A stretch of 47,803 bases of DNA from Promethearchaeota archaeon (GCA_004524545.1 SDNX01000008.1:1-47803), one strand, 5' to 3'; shown: positions 24,570-34,028, counted from the first letter of the stretch. Notes: a model not told the origin generated them from the letters alone. Program-made: numbers and translations.

Positions 24570-25202
24570 TTTTTTCTCCAACAGCTCTAAATGTGCAGTC
24601 GAATTTAGTTTTAAAATTATTTTATCTCCAATATCCCATTTTCCTAGTCCTAACAAATGAATACCGCATAGATCTTGCTTAAAACCCATAGTGGTCAATA
24701 ATTGTTCAGGTAAATCGAACCACCAGTGAATAATATTCCAATTTGTTGAGAAGTGAGCGACAATGATTATCGTGTCATAATCTTTCAATCGTAAAATATC
24801 CATAAACTCTGTTACTCTATTATAAAAAACTCTCCAACTTTCTGCATTTGGATAGGGTACCCAATCCATCATAGGATCTGTCATGGGTAATTCTAAGAGT
24901 TTAGCTGCATCTTTTGTTTTATTAGCCGCTTCTCCATTGTTCAAATCCCTTAATGCTGGATCCTCACTAGGTTTGAGAGTTATATAAGAGCCTATTATCT
25001 GAGCTGTCTCATAAGCCCTTTTCAGATCACTACAATAAAATCCTACTTTAGAAGTATCCTTTATCATTTCAGCAAGACGTTTCCCAGTCAAATGTGACTG
25101 CTCCCTACCAAGATCGGATAAAGGTTCATCAGTAAATCCCCCTGTGAGATTTTTCTCAAACATTGTGGATTGTCCGTGTCGAACTAAAACTAATTTCTTC
25201 AT
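24561..25202 (-). CDS. histidine phosphatase superfamily (phosphoglycerate mutase-like)
   Basis: 213 residues. The catalytic LVRHGQST motif is at the N-terminus, then GGFTDEPLSDLGREQSHLTGKRLAE, FYCSDLKRAYETAQI, LRDLNNGEA and the second catalytic His in TIIIVAHFSTNWNI. This superfamily forms a phosphohistidine and acts on phosphorylated sugars, nucleotides or proteins; the substrate cannot be told. Start overlaps the stop of the DUF4037 gene by 4 bases, so both are translated from one mRNA. Confidence 0.85.
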   Translation of the reverse strand: MKKLVLVRHGQSTMFEKNLTGGFTDEPLSDLGREQSHLTGKRLAEMIKDTSKVGFYCSDLKRAYETAQIIGSYITLKPSEDPALRDLNNGEAANKTKDAAKLLELPMTDPMMDWVPYPNAESWRVFYNRVTEFMDILRLKDYDTIIIVAHFSTNWNIIHWWFDLPEQLLTTMGFKQDLCGIHLLGLGKWDIGDKIILKLNSTAHLELLEKKSE

Positions 25203-26290
25203 TTTTCACCAAATAAATTCCTTAATTTCTTGAAATAGTGGGAATCGCAAATTAAGTTTGGGTAATCTATGATTTGATCAATCGACCCTATTGGATATTT
25301 CACCGCGTTTAACGGAGGTTTGATCAAGATCCGAATTGAATCCAAGATTTTACTGATATCTATAATAGTAATGGGCCTAGAAAAAAACAGTTTTGGATTC
25401 AGTTTTAATGGTTCTGTAATTCCAAGAGAATTTTGGTACTGAAGAATAGTAAGATATGCTTCACATAAAATTTCATCCCGTTTTTTAAAATTAAATTCAT
25501 TAAGTGCCATTTGGAACATTGGAGTAAGCGACCTAGATAGTTTCAGTTCATAAAATGCTTTACTGAACCATTTTGGATAGGGAATATATTTTTTCTCAAG
25601 AATGAAGCACAAAATCATAGCATATCTAATTAATCGAGAGGTTTCGATTTGAGCTCCAAATGTATCCTTCTGCATCCCAATTCTACCCGGGAAGGGTATT
25701 TCCTCTGCAATCTTATTCCATTGGGTCAATATTTTGTACAACCATACATTATGAGGAAAATATGATAGTGCATTTCTAGCATTCGTTAGTGTTCCAACTA
25801 AATCTTCAAATACTTTCCCCTGTGTAAATTCCCGTAATCTTTGTTCGGGGAGTAATAACCAATCAATATCAGAAAGATCTATTGAATCTATTCCCAATGT
25901 GTCGAAGAGATATCCTGTTACAGTAAAAATTTCAACCCGATGATTAATATCCCCCTCACTTATGTGTTCCGGAAATTGGTTATTGTTATCATTTGGATCA
26001 GGAGAAGTCCAATTTGTAGAGTATCCCCTAAACTCAAAAGGTAAATTTTTTCGGAAAAATATTTTCAGCGCAGCTTTTTGATTCTCAAAATCATTATTTT
26101 CCAAAAAAAGTAGTAATCTGACACCCCAGTGATGATCCGTAGAAGTTAAATCATCGAACCCTTGCACTTCCGAACCAGTTCCCAATAATGCGGCAGCAAA
26201 TCGGAGATTTGGATAATTCTTTTGCATAAGGGGTCTAATAATTTCAAAATAGAAGGATTCGGATAATTCCAAACCGGGGATAAAATCCAT
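25199..26290 (-). CDS. DUF4037 nucleotidyltransferase-like protein
   Basis: 363 residues. The nucleotidyltransferase-like centre GTGSEVQGFDDLTSTDHHWGVRLLLFL gives a G-S and D-x-S-x-D-H pattern expected for DUF4037. Motifs WLLLPEQRLREFTQGKVFED and AYFPHNVWLYKILTQWNKI-like helices follow as in that family. Such proteins are predicted nucleotidyl- or aminoglycoside-type transferases; the substrate is unknown. Organised as an operon with the downstream histidine phosphatase through a 4-base overlap, suggesting that they act on the same small molecule. Confidence 0.78.
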   Translation of the reverse strand: MDFIPGLELSESFYFEIIRPLMQKNYPNLRFAAALLGTGSEVQGFDDLTSTDHHWGVRLLLFLENNDFENQKAALKIFFRKNLPFEFRGYSTNWTSPDPNDNNNQFPEHISEGDINHRVEIFTVTGYLFDTLGIDSIDLSDIDWLLLPEQRLREFTQGKVFEDLVGTLTNARNALSYFPHNVWLYKILTQWNKIAEEIPFPGRIGMQKDTFGAQIETSRLIRYAMILCFILEKKYIPYPKWFSKAFYELKLSRSLTPMFQMALNEFNFKKRDEILCEAYLTILQYQNSLGITEPLKLNPKLFFSRPITIIDISKILDSIRILIKPPLNAVKYPIGSIDQIIDYPNLICDSHYFKKLRNLFGEK

Positions 26291-26319
26291 AATTGTATTT
26301 AAATTTGCAAAAAATGTTT

Positions 26320-26817
26320 TTAAAGATAGCTTTTAAGTTCGTCGAGAAGTTCTGTCTCTTTCTCAGCAACAAATACATTTTTTGCACGATTATTTGGGTC
26401 TGCCTTAATTAAGTGCATAATTAGAGGATTTTTGTGGATATTTTTGCTAATTTCTTTTATCGATTTTTCAATTTGTTCCACGTTTTTAAAGACTAAATGA
26501 AACCACTCTTCATCGGTAAGTTCTGGATCTCTATGAAAAACTAAACTTGTCATAAATCTGTTAACGTGTCCTCGTGGTTCTGTGGAATCTGCAACGGAGA
26601 ATAAATAATTTGCAATAAAATTATTCTTATAATAATGAATGAAAAAATCACCTGATTCATGAATATCCATTAATCGGGTGATTTCAATTTCAGAAAGAGT
26701 TTGAGAGCCTGTATTTTTAATCGACCCTAAGATAATTTTCGGTCCGAACCTTAAATCAAAATACGTGAGTATTAGATCGTGTTCTAGATCGATCCTATTC
26801 TGATCTCTTTCGCTCAT
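26320..26817 (-). CDS. longin-like domain protein
   Basis: 165 residues from ATG 26817; the in-frame ATG at 26856 lies in a TATA-like stretch of the minus strand (26857-26868). The beginning, HDLILTYFDLRFGPKIILG, matches the first strands of longin-type domains (L-Y-F-D-x-x-x-GP-K). FANYLFSVADS-like strands and a long final helix (WFHLVFKNVEQIEKSIKEISKNI) complete an alpha/beta/alpha layout. In eukaryotes longins regulate trafficking GTPases; Asgard archaea hold many stand-alone versions. Assignment is by pattern only. Confidence 0.55.
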   Translation of the reverse strand: MSERDQNRIDLEHDLILTYFDLRFGPKIILGSIKNTGSQTLSEIEITRLMDIHESGDFFIHYYKNNFIANYLFSVADSTEPRGHVNRFMTSLVFHRDPELTDEEWFHLVFKNVEQIEKSIKEISKNIHKNPLIMHLIKADPNNRAKNVFVAEKETELLDELKSYL

Positions 26818-26946
26818 TATATTTGTTCCGCTTCTTTTAATATTTGAATGATCCAATTATATTATATCTTTGCTCTATGGAATATAAAAAACCAGAGAGA
26901 ATTGCTTAATGCGTTATTAAAACAATGAAATCAATAGGTTTTTTTA

Positions 26947-27744
26947 ATGGATCACAAAAAAACTGGGGAATATTGGGACGCAAATGCAGAAAATTGGACC
27001 AAATTAGTACGACTTGGTTATGATAAGGTCCGGTTGCATTTGACTTTGCCAAAATTTTTAGAAATGTTACCTGAAGTTCATGGAATGAAAGGATTAGATA
27101 TCGGTTGTGGGGAGGGATCAAACACACGTGAATTCCAAAAGCTTGGTGCCAATATGACTGCGATTGATATTTCTAAAACTTTTATTAGACACGCACAAGA
27201 GTATGAAGAGAAGTGTAAGCACGGAATTATCTATCGGGTAGCCAGTGCCGTAGATCTTCCATTTAAAGAGAATTTTTTTGATTTTACAGTCAGTACTATG
27301 GCTTTGATGGATATTCCAGAGTATCAAAAAGTAATCAATGAAGCGTATCGTGTCACCAAGCCAGAAGGGTTCTTTCAATTTAGCATGACCCATCCGTGCT
27401 TCAATTTTGGAATCCCTAAATTCATTAAAGATGAGAATGGACGGAGAAAATCAATAATCCTTTCAGGGTACTTTGATAAAAAAGAAGACTGGATCGATGA
27501 ATGGATATTTGGAGCTGCACCAAAAGAGGTAACAGAGAATATGGAACAGTTTAAGGTTCCACGTTTTGAATACACACTCTCCCAATGGTTAAACGCATTT
27601 GCGAAATCAGGATTTGTTCTGGAAGAAGTATGTGAACCAAATCCTAGTGATGAGTTACTGGAAAGAGAACCGAGTTTTTGGACAGAACGCATTGTTGCTC
27701 TCTTTATTATATTTCGATATCGAAAACTCCCTCTAAAAAAATAA
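26947..27744 (+). CDS. class I SAM-dependent methyltransferase
   Basis: 265 residues. Motif I is MKGLDIGCGEGSNTREF, motif II ANMTAIDISKTFIRHAQ, then FDFTVSTMALMDIPEYQKV with motif III-like VTKPEGFFQFSMTHPCF. These define a UbiE/COQ5-type methyltransferase fold with a family-typical THPCF extension. The acceptor is unknown. A TATA-like GTTATTAAAAC (26911-26920) suits a very short leader. Monocistronic. Confidence 0.85.
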   Translation: MDHKKTGEYWDANAENWTKLVRLGYDKVRLHLTLPKFLEMLPEVHGMKGLDIGCGEGSNTREFQKLGANMTAIDISKTFIRHAQEYEEKCKHGIIYRVASAVDLPFKENFFDFTVSTMALMDIPEYQKVINEAYRVTKPEGFFQFSMTHPCFNFGIPKFIKDENGRRKSIILSGYFDKKEDWIDEWIFGAAPKEVTENMEQFKVPRFEYTLSQWLNAFAKSGFVLEEVCEPNPSDELLEREPSFWTERIVALFIIFRYRKLPLKK

Positions 27745-27869
27745 ATTGATCGAGAATTAATTCGCCAAATTGTGATAAATCCGAATACCATCAGATCTTT
27801 CAGAAATAGATCCAAGCGTTTTATGTGAGTGAAATTTTCTTCATTTTCATATATTTCGCTTGAAAAAAC

Positions 27870-27887
27870 CGAAATAATATTATTTCG
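27870..27887. promoter_or_regulatory. perfect 18-bp palindrome in the 340-bp gap before the hybrid kinase
   Basis: CGAAATAAT joined to ATTATTTCG, no spacer. The gap 27745-28084 holds no convincing gene; a TATA-like ATTATATATT lies at ~27990 and AGGGAAAA before the GTG at 28085. The palindrome is a candidate operator. Confidence 0.5.
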
Positions 27888-28084
27888 AGGAAATACATCT
27901 TAACTAAGTCTTATTTAACACCACAAGTCACTCCGTTAATGATTTAGGTTCTACTCTACTAGAACTCTCAACAAGTAATATTTGAAGTTAATTATATATT
28001 CGAAAATCAGCCATGTTAGTTTACAGTTCAATCAAAAACTAAAATCGCACATTTATTGTGCTTATCTGAATCCAGGGAAAAACC

Positions 28085-30451
28085 GTGAGTATATTATCTG
28101 AAGAGGAATATCGTCTGTTATTTGCAGAATCCCCGATCGGGTTAATGATATTCAATGCTGAAGGTGTATTAATAGAAGCAAATCAGAGAGTTCGCAAACT
28201 ACTCGGTATCACAAAACCCACTCAATTTAAACATGTCAACCTTTTTGAAGACCCCAACGTCCCTGATCAATATAAGAATCGCTTGTTACAGAATGATGAA
28301 GTACATTTTTCTGCGGAATACGATTTTGACAAAATCAGAAATCATCAAGTCTTCCATACTGAACGTTCTGGAACAATTTACTTAGATTTTCATATCTATC
28401 CCTTCTCACTTCGGAAAAACAGCACAATTAATGGATATTTAGCACAAATTCTGGATTCAACAAAATATCGAGTTCTTAGTGAAGAGTTACAACACTTTCA
28501 GAAAGAAACCCAGAATATGAAAGCGAAATTTCAGATATATGAAATTTCCCATTCGAAAAAAAACGAAACTGATGAAATTTTTTCATCTGTGTGTGAAAAA
28601 AGCCCCGTGGGTATGATGGTCATTCAAAATGGTGAAGTAGTCTATTTGAATGATCGATTGAAGGACATTGTTGGATATTCCTCTGAAGAAATATATAAAT
28701 GGAAACTCGAGGATGGATTAAAGATCGTCCATCCAGATGAACGAGAAAAGTTCAGAGAAAGATATTATCGTCAATTCGACCACAATAACGTGGTTATGAA
28801 GAACCAGGTACGTGGAATAAAAAATGATGGCCAAATTTTTTGGATGGAAATTACATCTCGCGAAATTACATTTCGAAACCGATTTGCTACCCTTTTAAAT
28901 TATGTAGATATTACAGAAATAAAGAAAAAAGAACATACGTTACGAGAGAGCGCGGAAAGTTATCGAATTTTATTTAATAAATTCTCAGAACCTTTAATCG
29001 TTCATTCTTTAGATAAGAATAACCAACCAAAGAAAATAATGGACGTTAATGCAATTGCAGCTGATATGTTGGGATATGAAATTGATGAACTTATTGGTGT
29101 TGATCCGGTTCATTTATTCAAGAAAAACCAGAGGAAGAAACTGACTAATTTTTTCAATGAACTTTCTACCTCCAATCCTTTAATTCAAACAACATTGGTG
29201 TCCAAAGAGGAAGAAGAAATCCCGGTAGAATTACGAGCTACATTAATTCCTCTTCGTGGAAAAATTGTTGCTATGATATATCTTCAAAATATTGCCGAAC
29301 GGATGCAAAAAGAATTAGAATATCAAAGATCCGAAAAATTGGAGTCAATTGGTACCCTAGCTGGCAATATTGCTCATGATTTTAATAATTTACTAACCAG
29401 TATTCTTGGAAATGTCAATTTGGCAAAAATGGAGAACGATGTAGATTTATTGAAAACTCACTTAGTAGAAGCAGAAGACTCAATTTTACGTGCGAAAAAA
29501 TTAACAAACAAATTACTCTGTTTTGCAAAAGGAGGAGTTCCTTTAAAGGTATTAACCGATACCTCAGAATTTGTACGGTTTGCTGTAACTGAGAAATTAT
29601 TGGGATCAAATATAAGTTATAAGGACGATGTGGATCCTCGAATCTGGAATGCTGAAATTGATAAAGACCAGACAATTCAGATGTTAGAGAATATAGTTGA
29701 AAATGCTCAAGAAGCATCCAAACACCGAGGAAAAATAGAATTAAAGCTAAAAAATGTAACTTTCAAACATAAAAATAGACTTGGGTTAAAATCGGGTAAC
29801 TACATCAAAATATCAATTACAGATCATGGTCCCGGGATTCAACCAGAAGTTCTACCTAAAATTTTCAACCCCTTTTTCACGACCAAAGAAGATAAACTTG
29901 GACTAGGGCTCTCTGTGGCGTATAGTATTGCTAAAAATCACGGAGGTACTATTGATGTGAGGTCGGAACCTGGAAACGGAGCTACTTTTCACATCTTCCT
30001 TCCCGCAAGCAAGCAAATAGAAAAAGAAGAAGGAGAAGGAGATCCAATTACAATGGAAAAATCAAGAAAATTCCAAAAAATCCTTGTCATGGATGATGAT
30101 CCTGTCATTTTAAGTATTATTATAAAATTATTATCAAAGTTAGGGTACCAATCGGACCAAGCAGTGAATGGACAAGAAGTTTTGGAGAAATTTAAAACCG
30201 CGAAGAAAGAAAAGAAACCGTTTGATTTAATTATTTTAGATTTAAATATTGTAGATGGAATGGGCGGGGTTGAGACAATGGATGCCTTGAAAAAACTGGA
30301 TGATCAAGTTAAAGTGATTGTATCAAGTGGATACTCTTCTGACCCGGTACTTAGCAATTATGAGGATTATGGATTTATAGGTCGTATTCCAAAACCCTAT
30401 TTGATTAAAGATTTGAAAGAAGTCATAAATTCTGCAGAACAAACTAGTTAA
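28085..30451 (+). CDS. soluble hybrid histidine kinase: PAS x3, HisKA, HATPase, receiver
   Basis: 788 residues, GTG start with AGGGAAAA upstream. Three PAS domains (~10-120, ~170-285, ~300-410; motifs ESPIGLMIFNAEG, KSPVGMMVIQNGE, NQPKKIMDVNAIAADMLG). The H-box is LAGNIAHDFNNLLTSILGN with His ~430. The kinase ATP lid follows: N-box ENIVENAQEAS, DHGPGI, FNPFFTTKEDKLGLGLS. A C-terminal receiver (~663-788) has MDDDPVI, phospho-acceptor Asp ~718 in IILDLNIVDG, VSSGYS and the PKPY Lys. No transmembrane or signal segment, so it senses a cytoplasmic cue such as redox state or a ligand. No separate output regulator is adjacent. Confidence 0.92.
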   Translation: MSILSEEEYRLLFAESPIGLMIFNAEGVLIEANQRVRKLLGITKPTQFKHVNLFEDPNVPDQYKNRLLQNDEVHFSAEYDFDKIRNHQVFHTERSGTIYLDFHIYPFSLRKNSTINGYLAQILDSTKYRVLSEELQHFQKETQNMKAKFQIYEISHSKKNETDEIFSSVCEKSPVGMMVIQNGEVVYLNDRLKDIVGYSSEEIYKWKLEDGLKIVHPDEREKFRERYYRQFDHNNVVMKNQVRGIKNDGQIFWMEITSREITFRNRFATLLNYVDITEIKKKEHTLRESAESYRILFNKFSEPLIVHSLDKNNQPKKIMDVNAIAADMLGYEIDELIGVDPVHLFKKNQRKKLTNFFNELSTSNPLIQTTLVSKEEEEIPVELRATLIPLRGKIVAMIYLQNIAERMQKELEYQRSEKLESIGTLAGNIAHDFNNLLTSILGNVNLAKMENDVDLLKTHLVEAEDSILRAKKLTNKLLCFAKGGVPLKVLTDTSEFVRFAVTEKLLGSNISYKDDVDPRIWNAEIDKDQTIQMLENIVENAQEASKHRGKIELKLKNVTFKHKNRLGLKSGNYIKISITDHGPGIQPEVLPKIFNPFFTTKEDKLGLGLSVAYSIAKNHGGTIDVRSEPGNGATFHIFLPASKQIEKEEGEGDPITMEKSRKFQKILVMDDDPVILSIIIKLLSKLGYQSDQAVNGQEVLEKFKTAKKEKKPFDLIILDLNIVDGMGGVETMDALKKLDDQVKVIVSSGYSSDPVLSNYEDYGFIGRIPKPYLIKDLKEVINSAEQTS

Positions 30452-31243
30452 TTATTGCGAGATATATGGTAAATAAATCATTTCACACAATTTTGCAGCA
30501 GCAGCAAATTTTGCTTTTTGTTTACTGTTCCCCCTACCAATAGCGACTATGTCTTCGTTTAATATTTTTTGAAAGGGTGTAACAGTGACTTGATATGCAA
30601 ATTGGGGTTGATGATCTGGACCTCGTCTTCGGATCAATTTGTATTTTGGAAGTGGTTTTTTATTTTTTAAACACAACTCTTGCAAAGTGGTAATTGGGTC
30701 TTTAGGAATAAGTTCTAGATCCCCATAAAGAGTTTCTATATCATTTTTTCGATCCCGAATTTTGGGATGGAGATGATCTTCCGAAATAGTAGTTTTACCA
30801 AGCGGAAAATCAATATGTTGATTTATTTTACCCCAAAGAGTTTTGCATGTAGCATATCCCTTGGATAAGAATAGTGCTCCGAATAGAGCTTCAACAAAAT
30901 TCGCTTTATCTTTCATTGTAGGAGTGTAATGAGTTGCTGTAATGATTATATCTTGTAGATGAAGAAAGTCATAAGATTCTGCTAAATGTTCATTTTTTAC
31001 GAGTTTGGTTCTTCCACGCGTCATTTCACCTTCAGAAAGCGCACCTTTGGATTTAAATAACAGTTCTGCGGCTAATAAGTCTAATACAGAATCACCGAGA
31101 AATTCATATCGTTCATAATCAGTTGCATTTGGATCAATCGCATGATAAGATGGATGGGTAATTGCAACAAGGAAATGGTGTATCTCAATTTCTAAATCCC
31201 ATTGATTAAGCCAATTTAATTGATCTTGTGTTAAAGAATCCAT
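30452..31243 (-). CDS. rnc: ribonuclease III with dsRBD and altered active-site residue
   Basis: 263 residues from ATG 31243, preceded by GGTGAT; upstream in-frame ATGs belong to that site. The catalytic signature ERYEFLGDSVLDLL (E44, E47, D51) is intact, but the second metal-site block reads KANFVEALFGALF, with Asn115 where E. coli RNase III has Asp114; Glu118 (Glu117 equivalent) is kept. A dsRNA-binding domain occupies ~185-263 (QELCLKNKKPLPKYKL ... KQKAKFAAAAKLCEMI). RNase III cuts dsRNA in rRNA and mRNA maturation and is rare in archaea. The stop is adjacent to that of the hybrid kinase gene. Confidence 0.87.
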   Translation of the reverse strand: MDSLTQDQLNWLNQWDLEIEIHHFLVAITHPSYHAIDPNATDYERYEFLGDSVLDLLAAELLFKSKGALSEGEMTRGRTKLVKNEHLAESYDFLHLQDIIITATHYTPTMKDKANFVEALFGALFLSKGYATCKTLWGKINQHIDFPLGKTTISEDHLHPKIRDRKNDIETLYGDLELIPKDPITTLQELCLKNKKPLPKYKLIRRRGPDHQPQFAYQVTVTPFQKILNEDIVAIGRGNSKQKAKFAAAAKLCEMIYLPYISQ

Positions 31244-31312
31244 CACTTTCATCACCATTATGTGTGATGTTCGGGTTAAAAAAAATTAGTACACTGATTC
31301 CTACTTCAGTGA

Positions 31313-32182
31313 CTATTTTTCAATGCCATCTAATTTTTCAATTAGTTCTTTCAAAAACCTCAGGCTTGCAACAGATTTTTGCATTAGATTGGCACCAGCA
31401 TGTGTTTCAAGTGAGAAATATCCGGTATAATTATGATTAATAGCTTGTTGGATAAGGCTTTTGTAATCAATTTTCCCAGTTCCTACAATATCAAATAGAC
31501 TGTGGAGTTTTAAAATACGTGTACGGGCATCTTTAATGTGCATGTGTTGTACCCACCCGTGTTTATAAAATACTTCATATGCTGCTGGGGTCGTAGGTTG
31601 GTTTACAGAGAAGAAGTTTCCGGGGTCCAAATTAAGTTTAATAGCAGGAGAATCTATTTCAGCTAGAAAGCGTATTGTATTTGCGATTGTATCTGCAAAT
31701 GCGACACTTTCATTTTCCAAGAGGAGTATTTTCTTTTTGTTCTCAGCCTTTTTAGCGTAAGGTTTTATAAGATTGATCATTTCTCGCCATTTGGTTTCAG
31801 TAGGTGTTCCCATTTTTAGAAAATTAAAGAAACGGATGTAAGGAGTATCGAAGAAATCAGCAATCTCAACGATGCGATCAAAATAGCTCATATTATAATT
31901 TGGATTGCGACTTAAACTTGCAGTTTTGTTAGTAGCAAATTTGCTGCTCGGTAGAACACATTTGCCAAAGGGTGAAGAAATAACACTTACTTTCATGTCT
32001 TTCTTGTCAAGGTAATTTTTCATGCGTTCTAAATCGTGATCTGTGAAAAGAGCAATATTTTTATTCCAAACTTTCCGAACTTCAACAGTTTTGCAACCTA
32101 CTGAAGATGCGATATTCAATGCTTGTCGGAAGTCTTGTGTTAGCTCATCAGTAATTACGGTCAATTGATCTAGTAAAGCCAT
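31313..32182 (-). CDS. sugar phosphate isomerase/epimerase-like TIM barrel
   Basis: 289 residues, AP-endonuclease-2/xylose-isomerase-like barrel. Visible features: FRQALNIASSVGCKTVEVRKVW near the N-terminus, YIRFFNFLKM, KKKILLLENESVAFADT (metal-binding Glu), IKLNLDPGNFF, WVQHMHIKDAR (metal-binding His/Asp), IVGTGKIDYKSLIQQAINHNYTGYFSLETH. The substrate is unknown; such enzymes interconvert sugars or inositols. The leader of this gene overlaps the structured region 32251-32390. Confidence 0.85.
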   Translation of the reverse strand: MALLDQLTVITDELTQDFRQALNIASSVGCKTVEVRKVWNKNIALFTDHDLERMKNYLDKKDMKVSVISSPFGKCVLPSSKFATNKTASLSRNPNYNMSYFDRIVEIADFFDTPYIRFFNFLKMGTPTETKWREMINLIKPYAKKAENKKKILLLENESVAFADTIANTIRFLAEIDSPAIKLNLDPGNFFSVNQPTTPAAYEVFYKHGWVQHMHIKDARTRILKLHSLFDIVGTGKIDYKSLIQQAINHNYTGYFSLETHAGANLMQKSVASLRFLKELIEKLDGIEK

Positions 32183-32250
32183 ATCATTATTTTGATTATA
32201 ATTGAATATAGATGTTTTGGAAAGTTTAATCTTCCATGACCGTGAATAGA

Positions 32251-32390
32251 ACCGTAATTTTCCTTTAACTACGGTAAACCCACGTAAAAACTACCAACGG
32301 GGTTAGCCGTGTTTTTACGTGGTTATCCCGTAGGTGTGCCTTTAACCCACACTTAGACGAGGATACATCGAGTCGGTGCACGATAGGTGT
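32251..32390. other. highly structured intergenic element (candidate leader RNA or ncRNA)
   Basis: A 23-nt imperfect inverted repeat (left arm 32269-32291, right arm 32311-32333, three mismatches, 12 uninterrupted outer-to-loop pairs including CCACGTAAAAAC/GTTTTTACGTGG) with a nested ACGG/CCGT stem in the loop. An alternative hairpin ACCGTA (32251) / TACGGT (32270) overlaps the left arm, so the two exclude each other. A third stem, AGGTGTG/CACACTT (32332-32354), follows. The stretch is more GC-rich than neighbouring spacers. On the minus strand it forms the leader of the isomerase gene after the ggt stop. No tRNA or known riboswitch was recognised. Confidence 0.5.
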
Positions 32391-32393
32391 AGA

Positions 32394-34028
32394 TTAGTAT
32401 CCTACTACATATCCATCGCAACGTGGATCTGATCCGGCGATGTAAACTCCATTTTCGGGATCGCGCAAGATTATCTGTCCATTTCCAAACACACTTCGTC
32501 CAATGCCCCCAACAATTGTTATTTTGTGACCCATTCTTCTCAATTGATCTATAACTTGCACATTAATCCCATCTTCCATAGCAACAGAACCCGCAGAAGT
32601 ACCTCCTAAAATGGTAAATCGCAACGCATCAAGTGAAGCTTGGGGATTATATTCAAAATCAATTAGTTTAGATATCGCTTGAACATGAGCTTGGGGTTGA
32701 TTATAACCTCCCATTATTCCAAAACACGCAAATAACTCTCCTTTTTTTGTTGCTATACCTGGAATTATGGTATGATACGGACGTTTACTTGGAGCAACAA
32801 CATTCGGATGTCCTTCAATTAGGTTAAAACAACTGCCTCGATTTTGTAATACAAATCCTGAATTTTTTGGGACAATTCCCGTACCAAAACTTTCATAATT
32901 GGAATTTATGAAACTACATGCATTCCCCATCGAATCTGCTGCTGCAAGGTATATAGTATCAGAATAGTTTTGCGGAGACCCGTGAATTTGGTTTATAGTG
33001 GCTTTTTCCTTGTCAATTAATGCTCTTCGTGATATGGCATATGTTTTTGACAGCAAGTTCTTAATTGGAACTGGATAATGATCTATATCGGCAACATAAT
33101 AACGTGAATCAGCGAATGCAAGCCGTAAACATTCAATCATTAAATGATAGTATTCTGAACTACTCGGATCGAGGGAGGAGATATCAAATCCCTCAAGTAA
33201 GTTCAATGCTAATAAAGCCGTAATTCCTTGTCCATTTGGGGGTATTTCATAGATATCAATGCCTCGATAAGAAGTCGATATCGGATCAACTAATGTAGAA
33301 TCATGAGCTATTAGATCATCATGACTCATCAACCCTCCCGCAATTGTTATTACGTCAATAATTTCATCCGCAACCCATCCTTGATAAAAACCTGATTTTC
33401 CATGTTCGGCGATCTCTCGAAAAACACTTGCTAATTTGAAATTCCTGAAAATTTGCCCCGGTTTCGGAGCCTTTTTATCAATTAAGAGGTCCAAACCAAA
33501 TTGAGACCTCTTAAGATTAGATCGTCCAAGTTCCCACATGATAGAAATCAACGGGCTAACGGGAAATCCTTCTTCTGCTATTTTAATCGCAGGTTGTAAA
33601 ACCGTACCGATATCCATAGTACCGAATTGATTTATGGTATCAATCCAGCCAGCTACCGTCCCCGGAACTGTAATCGCATAAGGACTGGAACTGGGGATTG
33701 TCGACCCGTTTATATTTGCTTCACGTAAATACTCCAAAGTCAATTTTTTTGGAGAACGCCCAGACCCATTTAATCCGAATACTTTCTTTTTAGAACTGGA
33801 ATAAAAAAGGCAAAAGCAATCCCCGCCGACACCTGTACTCATTGGCTCTACAACACTAAGTACAGCTGCTGTTGCGACAGCGGAATCGGCTGCATTACCA
33901 CCAGATTTCAAGATTGCCATTCCGGTTTCAGCGGCCAAGGGTTGGCTAGCACCAACTACTCCATGTTTGGTGTATAAAGGTGAACGTCGGGAATTGAAAG
34001 AGAAAAGATTATCATAATTAAATTGCAT
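32394..34028 (-). CDS. ggt: gamma-glutamyltranspeptidase
   Basis: 544 residues from ATG 34028; in-frame residues further upstream cross the divergent promoter region. Family blocks: HGVVGASQPLAAETGMAIL, GGNAADSAVATAAVLSVVEP, STGVGGDCFCLFY, GSGRSPKKL. The auto-cleavage nucleophile is Thr ~358 in SDTIYLAAADSMGNACSFI, followed by NSNYESFGTG and a GGTSAG-like glycine block, all as expected for an Ntn-hydrolase precursor that splits itself into two chains. No signal peptide, so likely cytoplasmic. It hydrolyses or transfers gamma-glutamyl groups (glutathione-like thiols, gamma-glutamyl amides). Divergent from the UPF0280 gene. Confidence 0.9.
   Translation of the reverse strand: MQFNYDNLFSFNSRRSPLYTKHGVVGASQPLAAETGMAILKSGGNAADSAVATAAVLSVVEPMSTGVGGDCFCLFYSSSKKKVFGLNGSGRSPKKLTLEYLREANINGSTIPSSSPYAITVPGTVAGWIDTINQFGTMDIGTVLQPAIKIAEEGFPVSPLISIMWELGRSNLKRSQFGLDLLIDKKAPKPGQIFRNFKLASVFREIAEHGKSGFYQGWVADEIIDVITIAGGLMSHDDLIAHDSTLVDPISTSYRGIDIYEIPPNGQGITALLALNLLEGFDISSLDPSSSEYYHLMIECLRLAFADSRYYVADIDHYPVPIKNLLSKTYAISRRALIDKEKATINQIHGSPQNYSDTIYLAAADSMGNACSFINSNYESFGTGIVPKNSGFVLQNRGSCFNLIEGHPNVVAPSKRPYHTIIPGIATKKGELFACFGIMGGYNQPQAHVQAISKLIDFEYNPQASLDALRFTILGGTSAGSVAMEDGINVQVIDQLRRMGHKITIVGGIGRSVFGNGQIILRDPENGVYIAGSDPRCDGYVVGY

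Noticed and set aside
32251-32390. tRNA or known small RNA
   Set aside because: No GGTTCRA T-loop and no cloverleaf on either strand; kept only as unassigned structured element.
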